Below are positions 19,927 through 30,052 of a stretch of DNA of 64,000 nt, one piece after another. The stretch is from Anticarsia gemmatalis. Taxonomy: Eukaryota > Arthropoda > Insecta > Lepidoptera > Erebidae. Numbering within the stretch: the stretch's first letter is position 1; each line of letters starts with the position of its first letter. The notes beneath the pieces were generated by a model, which had not been told where the DNA came from, did not search any database, and saw nothing but the letters and a program-made list of their open reading frames with translations. The position numbers and the translations under genes are program-made. The DNA is taken from the NCBI RefSeq assembly GCF_050436995.1, contig NC_134775.1:9805170-9869169 (forward strand), given 5' to 3'.

Positions 19927-20319
19927 ATATATTAACAGGCAATTTGTTAATATTTGTATCGGTATCCATTTATCGTCACTGATTGTTTTTTTTTAAGAAG
20001 TTAGTCTGTATTTCTTAACACAATGAAAGTCAAAATATTACTACATCATTGTTTTCAAGCTGATTTATAAACAAGCCAATTATGAAAGAATAAACTTATT
20101 ACTTATTTCTCCTAATCAACAATCACCTCAGACCATCAAACTGATTATATTATTATCTGCCGTATCCCAGATACCATACAATAGATACATACATCGTATG
20201 CACAAGTGCCTGTTGTATGTCTCCCTGTCAGACAAGTGCATTAATGTTCGATGATGGTATCTCTTTCTTGCTGGCTTGGGTCTATTAATACGAAAGTATT
20301 ATAAGTCCTAGCCTGGACG
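19927..20319. other. Noncoding segment between transposon K and SINE copy 2
   Basis: AT-rich sequence without open frames. It is presumably the continuation of the old repeat that K entered. Nothing else is recognised. Confidence 0.5.
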
Positions 20320-20646
20320 TGTCGTGACTGTATGTATATATACACTCAGCGACAGAAAAAGTGGCCCAAGCGCTTATCCTGAATTTGTAAACAAATTAAG
20401 TAATATATGAAAGATATATTGTTGTAAGTAGTTGCGAAGTGATCTGTTTAGTGTTATGAAGTGTTTAATTTGAGATTAATTTAAGTGACGGATGACTTTT
20501 TCTAACAATGTGTGTTAGAACTGAATTCGGTGATGATTCGAGAGGTCAGTTGAATTCTGTATTTTGAAATATTGCTGCACGGAAACGATTTTTTTAATGA
20601 TTTTTATTGATTACTGGTCTATTTAGATTTTAGAAAAGATTTGAAG

Positions 20647-21960
20647 ATGCCACTTACTGCTGAACAAGTGGCTTAGGTAGTCTTGTTGTCCGATCAGGGC
20701 CATTACCATTGAGAGGTGGCTGCATTTTTCAATGTATCGCGTACCACTTTAAGGTCTGCGATTAGGAGGTATCGTGAGACTGTTCTCTACACGCGGCGAC
20801 CAGGAAGTGGACGAACACGATGTACATCCGCAAGAGATGACCGATTTGTTAACCTCGAGGTGCTGAGAAACAGCTTTCCGACAGCGTTTGAGATTCACTA
20901 GAGGCAAGCGGAACGCGGAGTCATTCTAAGGTACGATTCAGACCAACCGGCTAGCGTCGCGCCGCCTCGGAACAGCCGATTGGATGCCGACGGCGCCGTT
21001 CGGAGCCGGTCGGGGCCGGTCGGCCGTCGCGACAGCCGAACGCATTCTGCGACAGGTCGCGGCAGGTCGCGACGCGTCGCGGGATGCCGACGGAGATAGC
21101 TATGCGTAAGTTGCTTGCAAATATGAACTGTATTTACTGTTGATACATTTCAATGTTCTTTACCGCATTGTAAAATGCCGCCCGGCCCGGCCCGACGAGA
21201 GCCGGTTGGTCTGAATCGTACCTTAGTGAACGGAAGATAAGGCAAAGGATAAGAGAACGTAATTTACGGGCAGGAAGACCAGCCCGAGTACCAGAACTCG
21301 AGAGACACCATCAAGTTGCGCGATAACGATTTGCTCGTAAACATGTGAATTGGTCCATCGACCAATGGAGCAAGTTCTTGTTTACCTATGAGTGCTGAAT
21401 AGCATTAAGAGCACCAAATGGTCGTGAGAGAGTGTACAAACGCCACTAAGAACGGTTTCTTCCCAACACAACACGTCAGACGGTCAGTTACAAAGGTGGG
21501 TCTGTTATGGTGTGGGGAGGTGTATGTTTGGAGGCACGTACGGAGCTTGTCATCGTAGATCAGAGCCTAACAGCAGCCGAGTACATTGAAGAAATCCTCC
21601 AAGACCATGTTGTACCACTTATGGATTTCATTGGTCGGGAGGATTAACTCTAATGCAGTTTATGCGCGCGCTCGTAGCGCCCGCGTTGTGGAGTCGTACC
21701 TTGCTGATATCGGGATTCAAAAACTGGCTTAGCCTGCTCGCAGTCCAGACATCAGCCCCGTAGAACATGTCTGACACATGCTAAAAAACAGTGTACGTGC
21801 ACTGTCCAACCCACCAGAATCACTTGGTGAGCTAAGATCCGCTCTAGTCAGAGTGTGGGATAAAATTCTTCAAGAAGTAATTAAACCATCCTCCAAAGCA
21901 TGCCAGAACGCATGCAGGTCACCATAAATGCTAGAGAAGTTAACACGCGGTATAAACTAG
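20647..21960 (+). pseudogene. Tc1-like transposase, broken
   Basis: Translation from ATG 20647 hits TAG at codon 10 and another stop soon after. The helix-turn-helix word VAAFFNVSRTTLRSAIRRY survives near 20715-20770. A 295-bp MITE splits the gene at 20929-21223. Beyond it are the Tc1 words LRAGRPARVPELE and SVMVWGGVCLEA (near 21500). The first catalytic motif reads FTYEC where FTDES-like sequence is usual, so the first Asp is lost. Several further stops and shifts follow before 21960. Confidence 0.85.
20929..21223. mobile_element. GC-rich MITE nested in the Tc1 transposase
   Basis: The 295-bp insert has 24-bp perfect inverted ends beginning AGGTACGATTCAGACCAACC, flanked by TA (20927-20928, 21224-21225). 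Its core is strikingly rich in GGTCG/CGACC words compared with the AT-rich surroundings. It encodes nothing. Confidence 0.9.
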
Positions 21961-22561
21961 ATTTTTTCTTTGGTGCAGAATTATATTTTTGCGAAAACTT
22001 TTAATAAACGATTACGAAAAAACCTGTATTTTTTAATTTTTCCCATTTTTGATAAACAATTTCGACTATTTAGTGTAAATTATAACTAAACTTGTGTATA
22101 AACTGTTTAACTAATAGTTATAGCCAAAATAATAACCATGTATTGTTATGATAAAAAGTTTTATCGTAGTTTTACTTTGGGCCACTTTTTCTGCCGCTGA
22201 GTGTATATCAGCTTAGCCTTTCTTCCAAGCTATGTTGGAGTCGGCTTCCAGTCTCACCAGATGAAGTTGAATACCAGTGTTTTAAATGGAACGACTGCCT
22301 ATCTGACCTCCACAACCCAGTTACCTGGGATATAACACGATACCCTTCGGTAATTCTGGTTGTTAGACTTTTAAGCTTCTGACTACTGTCAACGACTGTC
22401 AAAGATCTTCGAAAATGACAGCCGGGACCCGCAATTTAACGTGCTTTCCGAAACACGGAAAAACTCGAAATATATTAGATGGTCACCCATCCACAGATCA
22501 ACCTCGGCAAGCGTAGCTTAACCTCAGAGATCAATCCATGCGGCTGTTGTCGTGACTGTAT

Positions 22562-22965
22562 TCGATCCTTTAATAACCACATCAGATTTTGTTCACATAT
22601 AAATAGTTTCTCTTTTTTTCATTTAACTTACACAAAATAATAATGTGACAAAGATGTGATAATTTTGTAATAATTGGATGACAAATTCGCAAAAAAAAAT
22701 GGTTTACTAAATCAAAAACTTATGTTTTTAACCTAAAAAGAATACATTTTTAATATCAAATAACTCCAACCACACAGCGAATTCTGGCATACGCCTTTGT
22801 GATAATGGTTACTCGTAAACAGACCTTTAATATATAACACAATTTAATTGGAGGTGGGCCCACGGTTCATACACTTTTGCCTATCATCCTTTCTTGTTAA
22901 TAAAGTTAATTGATAATAATGAATAATAAATAAATAAATAAATTTCACCCATTAACCTCACATTA
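22562..22965 (-). repeat. Old dispersed repeat, inverted relative of 15590-15858
   Basis: The part 22690-22870 matches the segment left of transposon K in inverted orientation. The right end is an (AATA)n run near 22925-22945, directly before SINE copy 3. No coding sequence. Confidence 0.55.
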
Positions 22966-23427
22966 GGAGGAGCTCGTGGCATAGTTAACAACAGCCGCGC
23001 GGATCGATCTCTGAGGTTAAGCTATGCTTGCCGAGGTTGTTCTGTGGATGGGTGACTATCTTACACATATCGAGTTTCTCCGTGTACGTTACATTGTGGG
23101 TCCCGGCTGTCATTTACGAAGAACATTGACAGTCGTTAACAGTAGTCAGAAGCTTGAAAGTCTGACAACCAGTCTTACCGAAAGGGTATCGTGTTATAAC
23201 CCAAGTATTGGATTGTGGAGGTCAGATAGGCAGTCGCTCCATGTAAAACAATGGCATCCAGCTGCATCCAGTGAGACTGGAAGCCGACTCCAACAAAGTT
23301 TGGAACAAAGGCTAAGCCAATATATAATGTCCCACTGCTGGGCAAGGGTCTCTTCCCGTAATGTGGGAGAGGTTAAGCCTTGAGTCCACCACGCTGGCCA
23401 AGTGCGGGGGGAAAGAATAATAATAAT
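22966..23427 (+). mobile_element. SINE copy 3 (5S-like head) with longer 3' tail
   Basis: The copy starts GGAGGAGCTCGTGGCATAGT like copy 1 and has the same 5S-like words (GAGGTTAAGC, GTGGATGGGTGAC). It extends further at the 3' end with a stretch seen in many lepidopteran repeats (CCCACTGCTGGGCAAGG, CACCACGCTGGCCAAGTGCG) and an (AAT)n tail. A clear target duplication was not found. Confidence 0.75.
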
Positions 23428-24091
23428 ACAAATTGTTGTATATTACATGACTACTACTGACATACTATTACCCCCTAACCTACCCATACGTTGAAGGAAA
23501 TAAGCCATTGGAGCGGCACGTTGTATACATACGGGGTGTAAATGACAGCTAACCGAAAACTTAACTGGTAAGTTTGTGACACTGTATGCGCGTAATTTAC
23601 TCCAACGATATTTTTCGGAAATTATTGGTTTCCGAGTTGGTCATTTTTGAGCGCTCAATGTATAGTGAACAACCCGATGTATCTCCGCGCACGCCTATGA
23701 GAGTGCTCATCGCCAAAGACATGTCGCGACGCGTCGTAGGTACGTACGCGTACCACCACGTCTATGCACTCATTTGTATGCAACGCTATCATTAAATAAC
23801 AATCTTACGTATTGCTTATCGTATCGTAAGTAAGCCCGTATGTTACAAAATTTTATCGTAAAATTGTTAGTAGGTATCTTACCTACTTGGCTTACGTGAA
23901 ATCGAACAATAACAGAAAAGTGTAACCAATAATAAGAAAGTGCTAAAACAAATTGATATCAATGTCAATGAACAAGCAATTACCCGGTGTCTGGCGAGAA
24001 TTTGGGTACCTTCGGATTCTGGACGTACAGATGCAGAGCACGCCGTGCACTTCCACGTGCTTCACCATAACACATCAACATTTCTTCGTAT
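23428..24091. other. Noncoding stretch left of gypsy A, holds the repeat fragment 23471-23530
   Basis: Contains the short repeat shared with 13841-13896. From about 23990 the sequence may be 5' leader of the LINE whose ORF1 lies at 39691, since elements A and B seem to sit in that leader. No gene is seen. Confidence 0.4.
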
Positions 24092-24095
24092 TTAC

Positions 24096-24300
24096 TGTAG
24101 TGTAACATGATATGTATTTAGCAATAATTTAAAATACACGTGAATTAATATTGCACTGTTTGCAACTTATACTTAAGTACTGCGTAATTAGCATAGTGTT
24201 GTAATTTGTATTAATTAGATTATTGGTAATTCAATAAATGACTCTCAACGAGTAAGACATGTTTTTATTAAAACACCCGAATATACCATCAATTATTACA
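24096..24300 (+). repeat. 5' LTR of gypsy A
   Basis: 205 bp, TG...CA ends, preceded by TTAC. It carries AATAAA-type words near its 3' end and no difference from the 3' LTR. Confidence 0.95.
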
Positions 24301-24318
24301 TGGCGACCCTGCCATTGG
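24301..24318 (+). promoter_or_regulatory. Primer binding site of gypsy A
   Basis: TGGCGACCCTGCCATTGG follows the LTR directly. TGG pairs with the CCA of a tRNA 3' end; which tRNA is not certain. Confidence 0.75.
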
Positions 24319-24488
24319 CACCGTTTCTAAAACATATGTTTGGAAGAAAATCTGAAGACTGAAGATTCAAGAAAGAAGACAGAAGATTCAATATAGAAGC
24401 CTTGAAGACAGAAGACTCAAGACAGAAGATTCAAGAAAGAAGATTGCAAGACCCTTATGAAGAAAGAAGATTTTGATTACAGTTTACT

Positions 24489-24755
24489 ATGGGGAAATCT
24501 GCGTCAAAAGAACAGGTTGTGATCGCACAGAACGCCAACGGAGCAGCTTCGGCATCGGCAACGCAATACCATTCTGAACGTCTCGAAGTGATAGAAATCT
24601 TGACCACCGCAGCCGTCGTTATATTGGTAATCGCTGTTGCATACTATATTCTCAAGAAATGCAACAAGCACCACATACGCACCATGCAACGAGAGCTGAA
24701 CAGACACAGCTTAGCCACTATCTCGCGTGCTGACTTGACCACTAGTGCTGTATAA
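24489..24755 (+). CDS. Small myristoyl/TM-like ORF upstream of gag in gypsy A
   Basis: The 88-residue frame starts MGKSASK, which fits an N-myristoylation signal (Gly2, Ser6). Residues about 37-56 are a hydrophobic segment (TTAAVVILVIAVAYYIL) followed by a basic stretch (KKCNKHH). The C-terminus is polar. It lies between the primer binding site and gag, separate from gag by 258 bases. Its intact state in an element with identical LTRs suggests it is a real product. A membrane-anchored accessory role is inference; I do not know a named family for it. Confidence 0.65.
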   Translation: MGKSASKEQVVIAQNANGAASASATQYHSERLEVIEILTTAAVVILVIAVAYYILKKCNKHHIRTMQRELNRHSLATISRADLTTSAV

Positions 24756-25013
24756 GAAGAAAGAAGAAAAGAAGGTTTGGAGGCGTCCAGGGTATAGCCC
24801 GGCCCATCCCTCAGCATACACCACTGCAGCCTGAGCAGCCACATCCGCAGCGGCGCCCCAGCTCCACGTCTGCGCCAGCTCACGTGTCACCTGCCACGCG
24901 CCAGTAACTCGACGCGCACCTCAATGCGAAGAAAGTAGCAACTACTAAAAGTATGTATTTTTAAGATATTTTAAGCTACGTTATTAGATTTCAATAGTAG
25001 TTAATTAATTATT

Positions 25014-26222
25014 ATGACAAGTTTGATTTTAGAATTAAATGAACTCCGTAATTCGTTAAATTATCTTAAGGAATATTTAGTTAAGTTAGGACCTGTAAGA
25101 AGGCAGCTAGACCTTGGTCAGGAAAAGATAGAACAAGCAAGAAAATTGTATTCTTCTTTGGAAAATATTTTGTCTCAGTTGCACTCGCAAATTGAGCGCG
25201 AAGAGATTAGTACATGCGATATCACCGCTGTACATAAAGTAATAAGTGATATACATTTGTTATACAATAAAATAATTAGTTTGTCTGAGACTAACGAGAA
25301 TAAACAAAATATAATAATGTCTGCAAAAAAGGAATTTGACTTAAAAACTGCAATTTCCTTATTGCCTGTCATGACTGGTAAGGAGTCTGTAACTAAATCT
25401 CTCATCGACTGTATTGAACTGTATAGCAAGATGATTTTAGAAACGTCTTATCAGGAGTTAATTAACTTTGTGCTTAAAACTAGACTTTCTCAGAGTGCAA
25501 AATTACGTATGAAATCAACTTACGATACCATTGATAGCCTCTTAGCCGATATGCGCAAGTATCTCATACAAAATAAATCCGAAGTAGCTTTGCAGTGGAA
25601 ACTACACCAGTGCAAACAAGGTACTAGGTCTATCGAATCATTTGGTAATGAGTTAGAAAACTTGTTTGTTGATTTAACAGTCGCCCAGTCAAAAGATAAT
25701 CCCGATTCTTATGAGCTTTACAAAAAGTCGAATGAAAAAGTAGCGTTAAAACGTTTCGCTGATGGTTTGAGTGACTCTAGATTGAGTACTGTTATTGCGG
25801 CCAGAAATTTTCAATCTTTACCGGAAGCTATTAGGACTGCTATGGACGAACAATCCTTGTCATCGTCATTCGAAATCATGAATATTAGTCGTCAAAATTA
25901 TTCAAACCGCGGTCAAAGATATTTTAATTCCCGTGGTAATTATCATGCGAAATCTCGCAATAATAGTTATTATTCGTCTAATTATAAACACGGTAACGCG
26001 AGACCACCGGCATCCAATAACATGTCGTCTCGCCGTGGACAATATAATCCTAACCGCGGTAGAACTTTTCACAAAGGTCAAAATAATAGACAGTATAATA
26101 TTAAGTCAAACAGACCCTCTGTTTCAGTTCAGTATACTACTCAGGAAGTTTCGAATAGCACCACGAATAATTCAAACGAATTAGTGGGGCCCAGTAGTAC
26201 ATCGAACGATTTTTTTCGTTAA
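25014..26222 (+). CDS. gag: Gag of gypsy A
   Basis: 402 residues. The N-terminal 100 or so are helical (coiled-coil-like, ELNELRNSLNYLKEYL). The middle is the retrotransposon capsid-type domain (ISLLPVMTG, LQWKLHQCKQGTRSIESFGNELENL region). The C-terminal 100 residues are Arg/Gly/Asn/Tyr-rich (RGQRYFNSRGNY, NPNRGRTF) and there is no CCHC knuckle, so RNA binding likely uses this RG-rich tail. The stop TAA (26220-26222) overlaps the open pol frame. Confidence 0.9.
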   Translation: MTSLILELNELRNSLNYLKEYLVKLGPVRRQLDLGQEKIEQARKLYSSLENILSQLHSQIEREEISTCDITAVHKVISDIHLLYNKIISLSETNENKQNIIMSAKKEFDLKTAISLLPVMTGKESVTKSLIDCIELYSKMILETSYQELINFVLKTRLSQSAKLRMKSTYDTIDSLLADMRKYLIQNKSEVALQWKLHQCKQGTRSIESFGNELENLFVDLTVAQSKDNPDSYELYKKSNEKVALKRFADGLSDSRLSTVIAARNFQSLPEAIRTAMDEQSLSSSFEIMNISRQNYSNRGQRYFNSRGNYHAKSRNNSYYSSNYKHGNARPPASNNMSSRRGQYNPNRGRTFHKGQNNRQYNIKSNRPSVSVQYTTQEVSNSTTNNSNELVGPSSTSNDFFR

Positions 26223-29200
26223 TTCGAATAACTTTATTTTTAATTTCAATAATAGTAGTACAGTAAGATTTTTAGTCTATAATGAAGTAATTAATCTTTT
26301 AGTTGATAGCGGAGCCAGTCTTTGTGTACTGAAATACGAATGGCTTAGTAAATATCCTCATTTATTGCAACAATTGCGTAATGATAGAATAACTATTAGA
26401 GGCGTAAGTGGCAAGTTAGAATCGGAAGGCTATATTTTTTTAGATTTAGTATATGATAACGAAATATTTAGAGAAAAATTTTATGTGTTAAAGAATATGT
26501 CTTGTACTGCAAACGGAATTTTAGGAGATAATTTTTTAAAGCGATATGAAGCTATTATTAACTATAGAGAATGTTTATTACAACTTTATAATAACAATAA
26601 AACTATTCCTATAGAAATACATTATAACGCAAGGTATAGACATTCGATTCCGCCTCGGTGTGAGGTAATAAAGTTCATTCCTACGGCATCGAGTTGCGAT
26701 TGTGTAGTTTTATCGAAAGAAGTTCAGCCAGGCATTTTTGTCGCTGGTTTAATTGCGAAACCAGATAATGGTCGTATTCCTTTAAGGATATTAAATACTA
26801 CGGATAGCGAAGTAGATTGCGATTTTCAAGATCTTATTATTTACGACATAAATCACTTTGACGTGTGTACTTTTTCAGAAAATACAAATAGTGTGAATCG
26901 CGTAAAAACTTTATTTGAATTATTAAACTTATCAAATATGAACTTAGAGGAAAAACGTAGTATCGAACATATTTGTGCAAAATATGCTGACGTTTTTCAT
27001 CTCCCAGGTGATAAATTATCTACCACAAATATTATGACTCACACAATATCTTTAAAAGATAATGTTACACCGAGTTATATTAAGCCTTATAGAATACCGC
27101 ATTCCCTAAAACGAGAGGTACAAAAACAAATTGACGAAATGTTAGCAAACGATATAATAGAGGAAACCACATCAGAGTGGTCCAGCCCAGTTTTATTAGT
27201 TCCCAAAAAATCTGATAGATCTAACGAGAAAAAGTGGAGATTAGTCATTGATTACAGGCAGTTAAATAATAAAATCAAAGATGATAAATTTCCCTTGCCA
27301 AATATAACAGATATTTTAGATTCTCTTTCGGGTAGCATTTATTTTTCAAAATTAGACCTTTCACAAAGTTATTATCAATTATCTTTGGAAGAAAATTCGA
27401 GAAAATATACAGCATTCAGTTTAGATAAAATGTACCAATTAGAATTAGACCCAGAATCACGTAAGTACACGGCGTTTACTACTGATAAAATGTATCAGAT
27501 GAAACGCTCGCCGATGGGATTAAAAACATCTCCCAGTGTCTTCTCAAGATTAATGACTATTGCCATGTCAGGTATTAATTATAAACAAGCTTTTATTTAT
27601 TTAGACGACTGTGTTGTCATAGGAAAATCGATGGAAAATCATAATAAAAACTTAATTACAGTTTTGGAACGATTGCGAAAAGTCAATTTAAAATTAAATC
27701 CTATAAAATGCGAATTTTTACGTACTGAAATAGTTTATTTAGGACATAAAATAACATCACATGGCATTCTGCCTGACGACAGCAAAATTGAAGCCTTGCG
27801 CAAGTATCCGGTGCCATGCAACGCGGATGACGTCAAGCGATACTTAGCATTTGCTAATTATTATAGACGTTTTATACCTAATTTTTCTAATATCGCGTAT
27901 CCATTATATAAATTATGTAAAAATAATATAGAGTTTGAATGGACATACGAATGTGACCAATCTTTTCACAAGTTAAAATCTGCTTTAATGTCGCCGCCTG
28001 TATTACAGTATCCCGATTTTTCAGAAACGAATATTTTTCAGTTACGAACAGACGCTTGTAAGACAGGATTAGGCGCGGTTTTGTCCAATAGTAATGGTCA
28101 CGTAATTGCTTATGCGAGTCGTAATTTATCGCCCGCGGAAAGCAGATATCCGATAATAGACTTAGAGTTATTAGCCATCGTTTGGGCAGTAAGGCATTTT
28201 CGACCTTATCTTTATGGCAGAAGGTTTAAAATCTTTACGGATCATAAGCCATTAGTATATTTATTTAGTTTAAAGGATCCTTCTAGTAGACTAACGAAAT
28301 TTAGACTATATCTTGAAGAATATGACTTTGAAATTGTTCATATTCCGGGCCGAAAAAATGCAGCTGCAGACGCATTAAGTCGAATCCCGATGACAATGAC
28401 TTGTGACGATTTAAAATCTATTGGAGAACAAGTAGTATCTGTAATGACAAGAGCACAAAAAAGCAAGCAAACGTCTGAGATATCTACTAATAATAATGAT
28501 TTGATAGGAAATTCTTCTACTGTTAACAGGCCTGATCAACCTGAGACTGTAGAAATCCTTAAGAACCCTAATGATGTCATAGAATTAATTTTTATCAACG
28601 AAAATGATAAAGAATTTAAAAATTTGTTTTATAATTATTCTAGTATGGAATATTGCACATATGTACCTTCACGTTGTACTATATACCTAAATACTCGATC
28701 GTTATCTACCCCGACGGAGTTAGCGAGAGATTTAGGATCGTTGTGCGTAAAAGAAAATATAAACGAAATATTAATTATAAAGAGTAGGCAAAATGCCACA
28801 AATATAAAAATACTAGCTAGATATATGAAAAAATTGCATATAAAGGTACCTAAAATATTAATTACTACAGATATAATACGAATTCGTGATCACGAGGATA
28901 AGAAAATTATATTAAACGATTTTCATTTATTACCCACAAGCGGACATGCAGGGATAAATAGAATGTTAAATAATTTAAAGAAATATTACTACTGGCCAGG
29001 TATGACGAATGACGTAATAAACTATGTTAAAAAATGTCAACAATGTCAATATACTAAATTTTCTAATCGCCTCGTAAGAGAGCCGATGGTTATTACAAAT
29101 ACTGCAAGCTCAGCATTTGAACGTGTTTCGTTAGATATAATGGGTCCATTACCGACTGACATAAACAATAACAAATACGCTTTAACTTTGCAATGCGATT

Positions 29201-29925
29201 TATCTAAATTCGTAGAGGCATATGCTATGCAGAGTAAGGATGCAGAAACTGTAGCGAGAGTATTTGTTTCTAATTTCATCTTGAGATACGGTGTGCCTAA
29301 AGAAATAATTACAGACAAAGGTACAGAGTTTATGTCTAATATTATGGAAAATATATGTAAAATATTAAAAATAGATCGTTTAAATTCCACACCTTACCAC
29401 CATGAAACAATAGGTTCATTGGAAAACAGTCATAGGCATTTAGGATCTTATCTTAGAGTTCAGTGTGATAAAAATGCTATGGATTGGAGTGATTGGTTAC
29501 CTTTCTGGTCATTTTCCTATAATACTACCGTACATTCAGAAACAAAATACACACCATTTGAATTGGTATTTGGTAAATGTTGTAAGTTGCCCTCAAATTT
29601 TGGAATTTCAATTGAACCTTTATATAATTACAATGATTACCCATTAGAAATGAAATATCGTTTACAACGAGCACAGTACGATGCTAAGCAGAATTTGTTA
29701 CAAAGTAAATTAAAAAGAAAATTGATGTATGACAAGAAAACTTACTCAGTAACCTACAAAAAGGGTGACCTTATTCTTGTTAAAAACCAAACTGGAAATA
29801 AGTTACAAAACATCTATATTGGCCCCTATGAAGTTATTGAGGAAGTTTCGCCTAATGTTAAAATTTTAAAAGATGATAAAGAATATCTTATACATAAGAA
29901 TAACACTAAGAAATATTTTAGTTAA
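26185..29925 (+). CDS. pol: Pol of gypsy A: protease, RT, RNase H, integrase
   Basis: Pol is open from 26185, in the +1 frame relative to gag, and the first ATG (26365) lies after the protease active site. The protease reads LLVDSGASLCVL near 26300. RT has LDLSQSYYQ, then an unusual 20-codon tandem repeat (27379-27498), SPMGLKTSPSVF and the catalytic YLDD. RNase H has [34 protein letters not shown] and ADALSR. Integrase has a complete H..H..C..C finger (GHAGINR...CQQC), LDIMGPL, TDKGTEFMS and ENSHRHLG. The end (KKYFS) lies 140 bases before the 3' LTR. All key residues are in place. Expression needs a frameshift or other recoding near 26185-26222. Confidence 0.93.
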   Translation, partial: WGPVVHRTIFFVNSNNFIFNFNNSSTVRFLVYNEVINLLVDSGASLCVLKYEWLSKYPHLLQQLRNDRITIRGVSGKLESEGYIFLDLVYDNEIFREKFYVLKNMSCTANGILGDNFLKRYEAIINYRECLLQLYNNNKTIPIEIHYNARYRHSIPPRCEVIKFIPTASSCDCVVLSKEVQPGIFVAGLIAKPDNGRIPLRILNTTDSEVDCDFQDLIIYDINHFDVCTFSENTNSVNRVKTLFELLNLSNMNLEEKRSIEHICAKYADVFHLPGDKLSTTNIMTHTISLKDNVTPSYIKPYRIPHSLKREVQKQIDEMLANDIIEETTSEWSSPVLLVPKKSDRSNEKKWRLVIDYRQLNNKIKDDKFPLPNITDILDSLSGSIYFSKLDLSQSYYQLSLEENSRKYTAFSLDKMYQLELDPESRKYTAFTTDKMYQMKRSPMGLKTSPSVFSRLMTIAMSGINYKQAFIYLDDCVVIGKSMENHNKNLITVLERLRKVNLKLNPIKCEFLRTEIVYLGHKITSHGILPDDSKIEALRKYPVPCNADDVKRYLAFANYYRRFIPNFSNIAYPLYKLCKNNIEFEWTYECDQSFHKLKSALMSPPVLQYPDFSETNIFQLRTDACKTGLGAVLSNSNGHVIAYASRNLSPAESRYPIIDLELLAIVWAVRHFRPYLYGRRFKIFTDHKPLVYLFSLKDPSSRLTKFRLYLEEYDFEIVHIPGRKNAAADALSRIPMTMTCDDLKSIGEQVVSVMTRAQKSKQTSEISTNNNDLIGNSSTVNRPDQPETVEILKNPNDVIELIFINENDKEFKNLFYNYSSMEYCTYVPSRCTIYLNTRSLSTPTELARDLGSLCVKENINEILIIKSRQNATNIKILARYMKKLHIKVPKILITTDIIRIRDHEDKKIILNDFHLLPTSGHAGINRMLNNLKKYYYWPGMTNDVINYVKKCQQCQYTKFSNRLVREPMVITNTASSAFERVSLDIMGPLPTDINNNKYALTLQCDLSKFVEAYAMQSKDAETVARVFVSNFILRYGVPKEIITDKGTEFMSNIMENICKILKIDRLNSTPYHHETIGSLENSHRHLGSYLRVQCDKNAMDWSDWLPFWSFSYNTTVHSETKYTPFELVFGKCCKLPSNFGISIEPLYNYNDYPLEMKYRLQRAQYDAKQNLLQSKLKRKLMYDKKTYSVTYKKGDLILVKNQTGNKLQNIYIGPYEVIEEVSPNVKILKDDKEYLIHKNNTKKYFS

Positions 29926-30052
29926 TTTTAAGTATTTTAATGTTTATTTTGTTATAATTGTTCTATTAAAATTTTATATTTTAATTTCTCAAAAAAAAAT
30001 ATATTTGTAATTTTTTTTTTCTCATTAAAAAGGGAAGGGTAGTACCGACCTT

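Larger units (their letters stand above)
20343..22203 (+). mobile_element. Tc1-like DNA transposon, degenerate
   Basis: Inverted ends CACTCAGCGACAGAAAAAGT (left) and the near-complement on the right, ending GAGTG, are flanked by TA (20341-20342, 22204-22205). The 1.86-kb length includes a 295-bp MITE. Internal sequence encodes a decayed Tc1-type transposase. Confidence 0.9.
20334..22547 (-). mobile_element. SINE copy 2 (5S-like), split at its tail by a Tc1 element
   Basis: The SINE body (22206-22547, inverted) is the same family as copies 1 and 3. The outer flanks carry a 14-bp direct repeat TGTCGTGACTGTAT at 20320-20333 and 22548-22561. The few bases 20334-20342 are the far end of its TATA-rich tail, so the Tc1 element at 20343-22203 landed in the tail at a TA. 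This explains why the duplication is separated by 2.2 kb. Confidence 0.8.

Noticed and set aside
24504..24883. Minus-strand ORFs opposite the small ORF of gypsy A
   Set aside because: They have no recognisable domain and lie antisense to an intact element; they are shadows.
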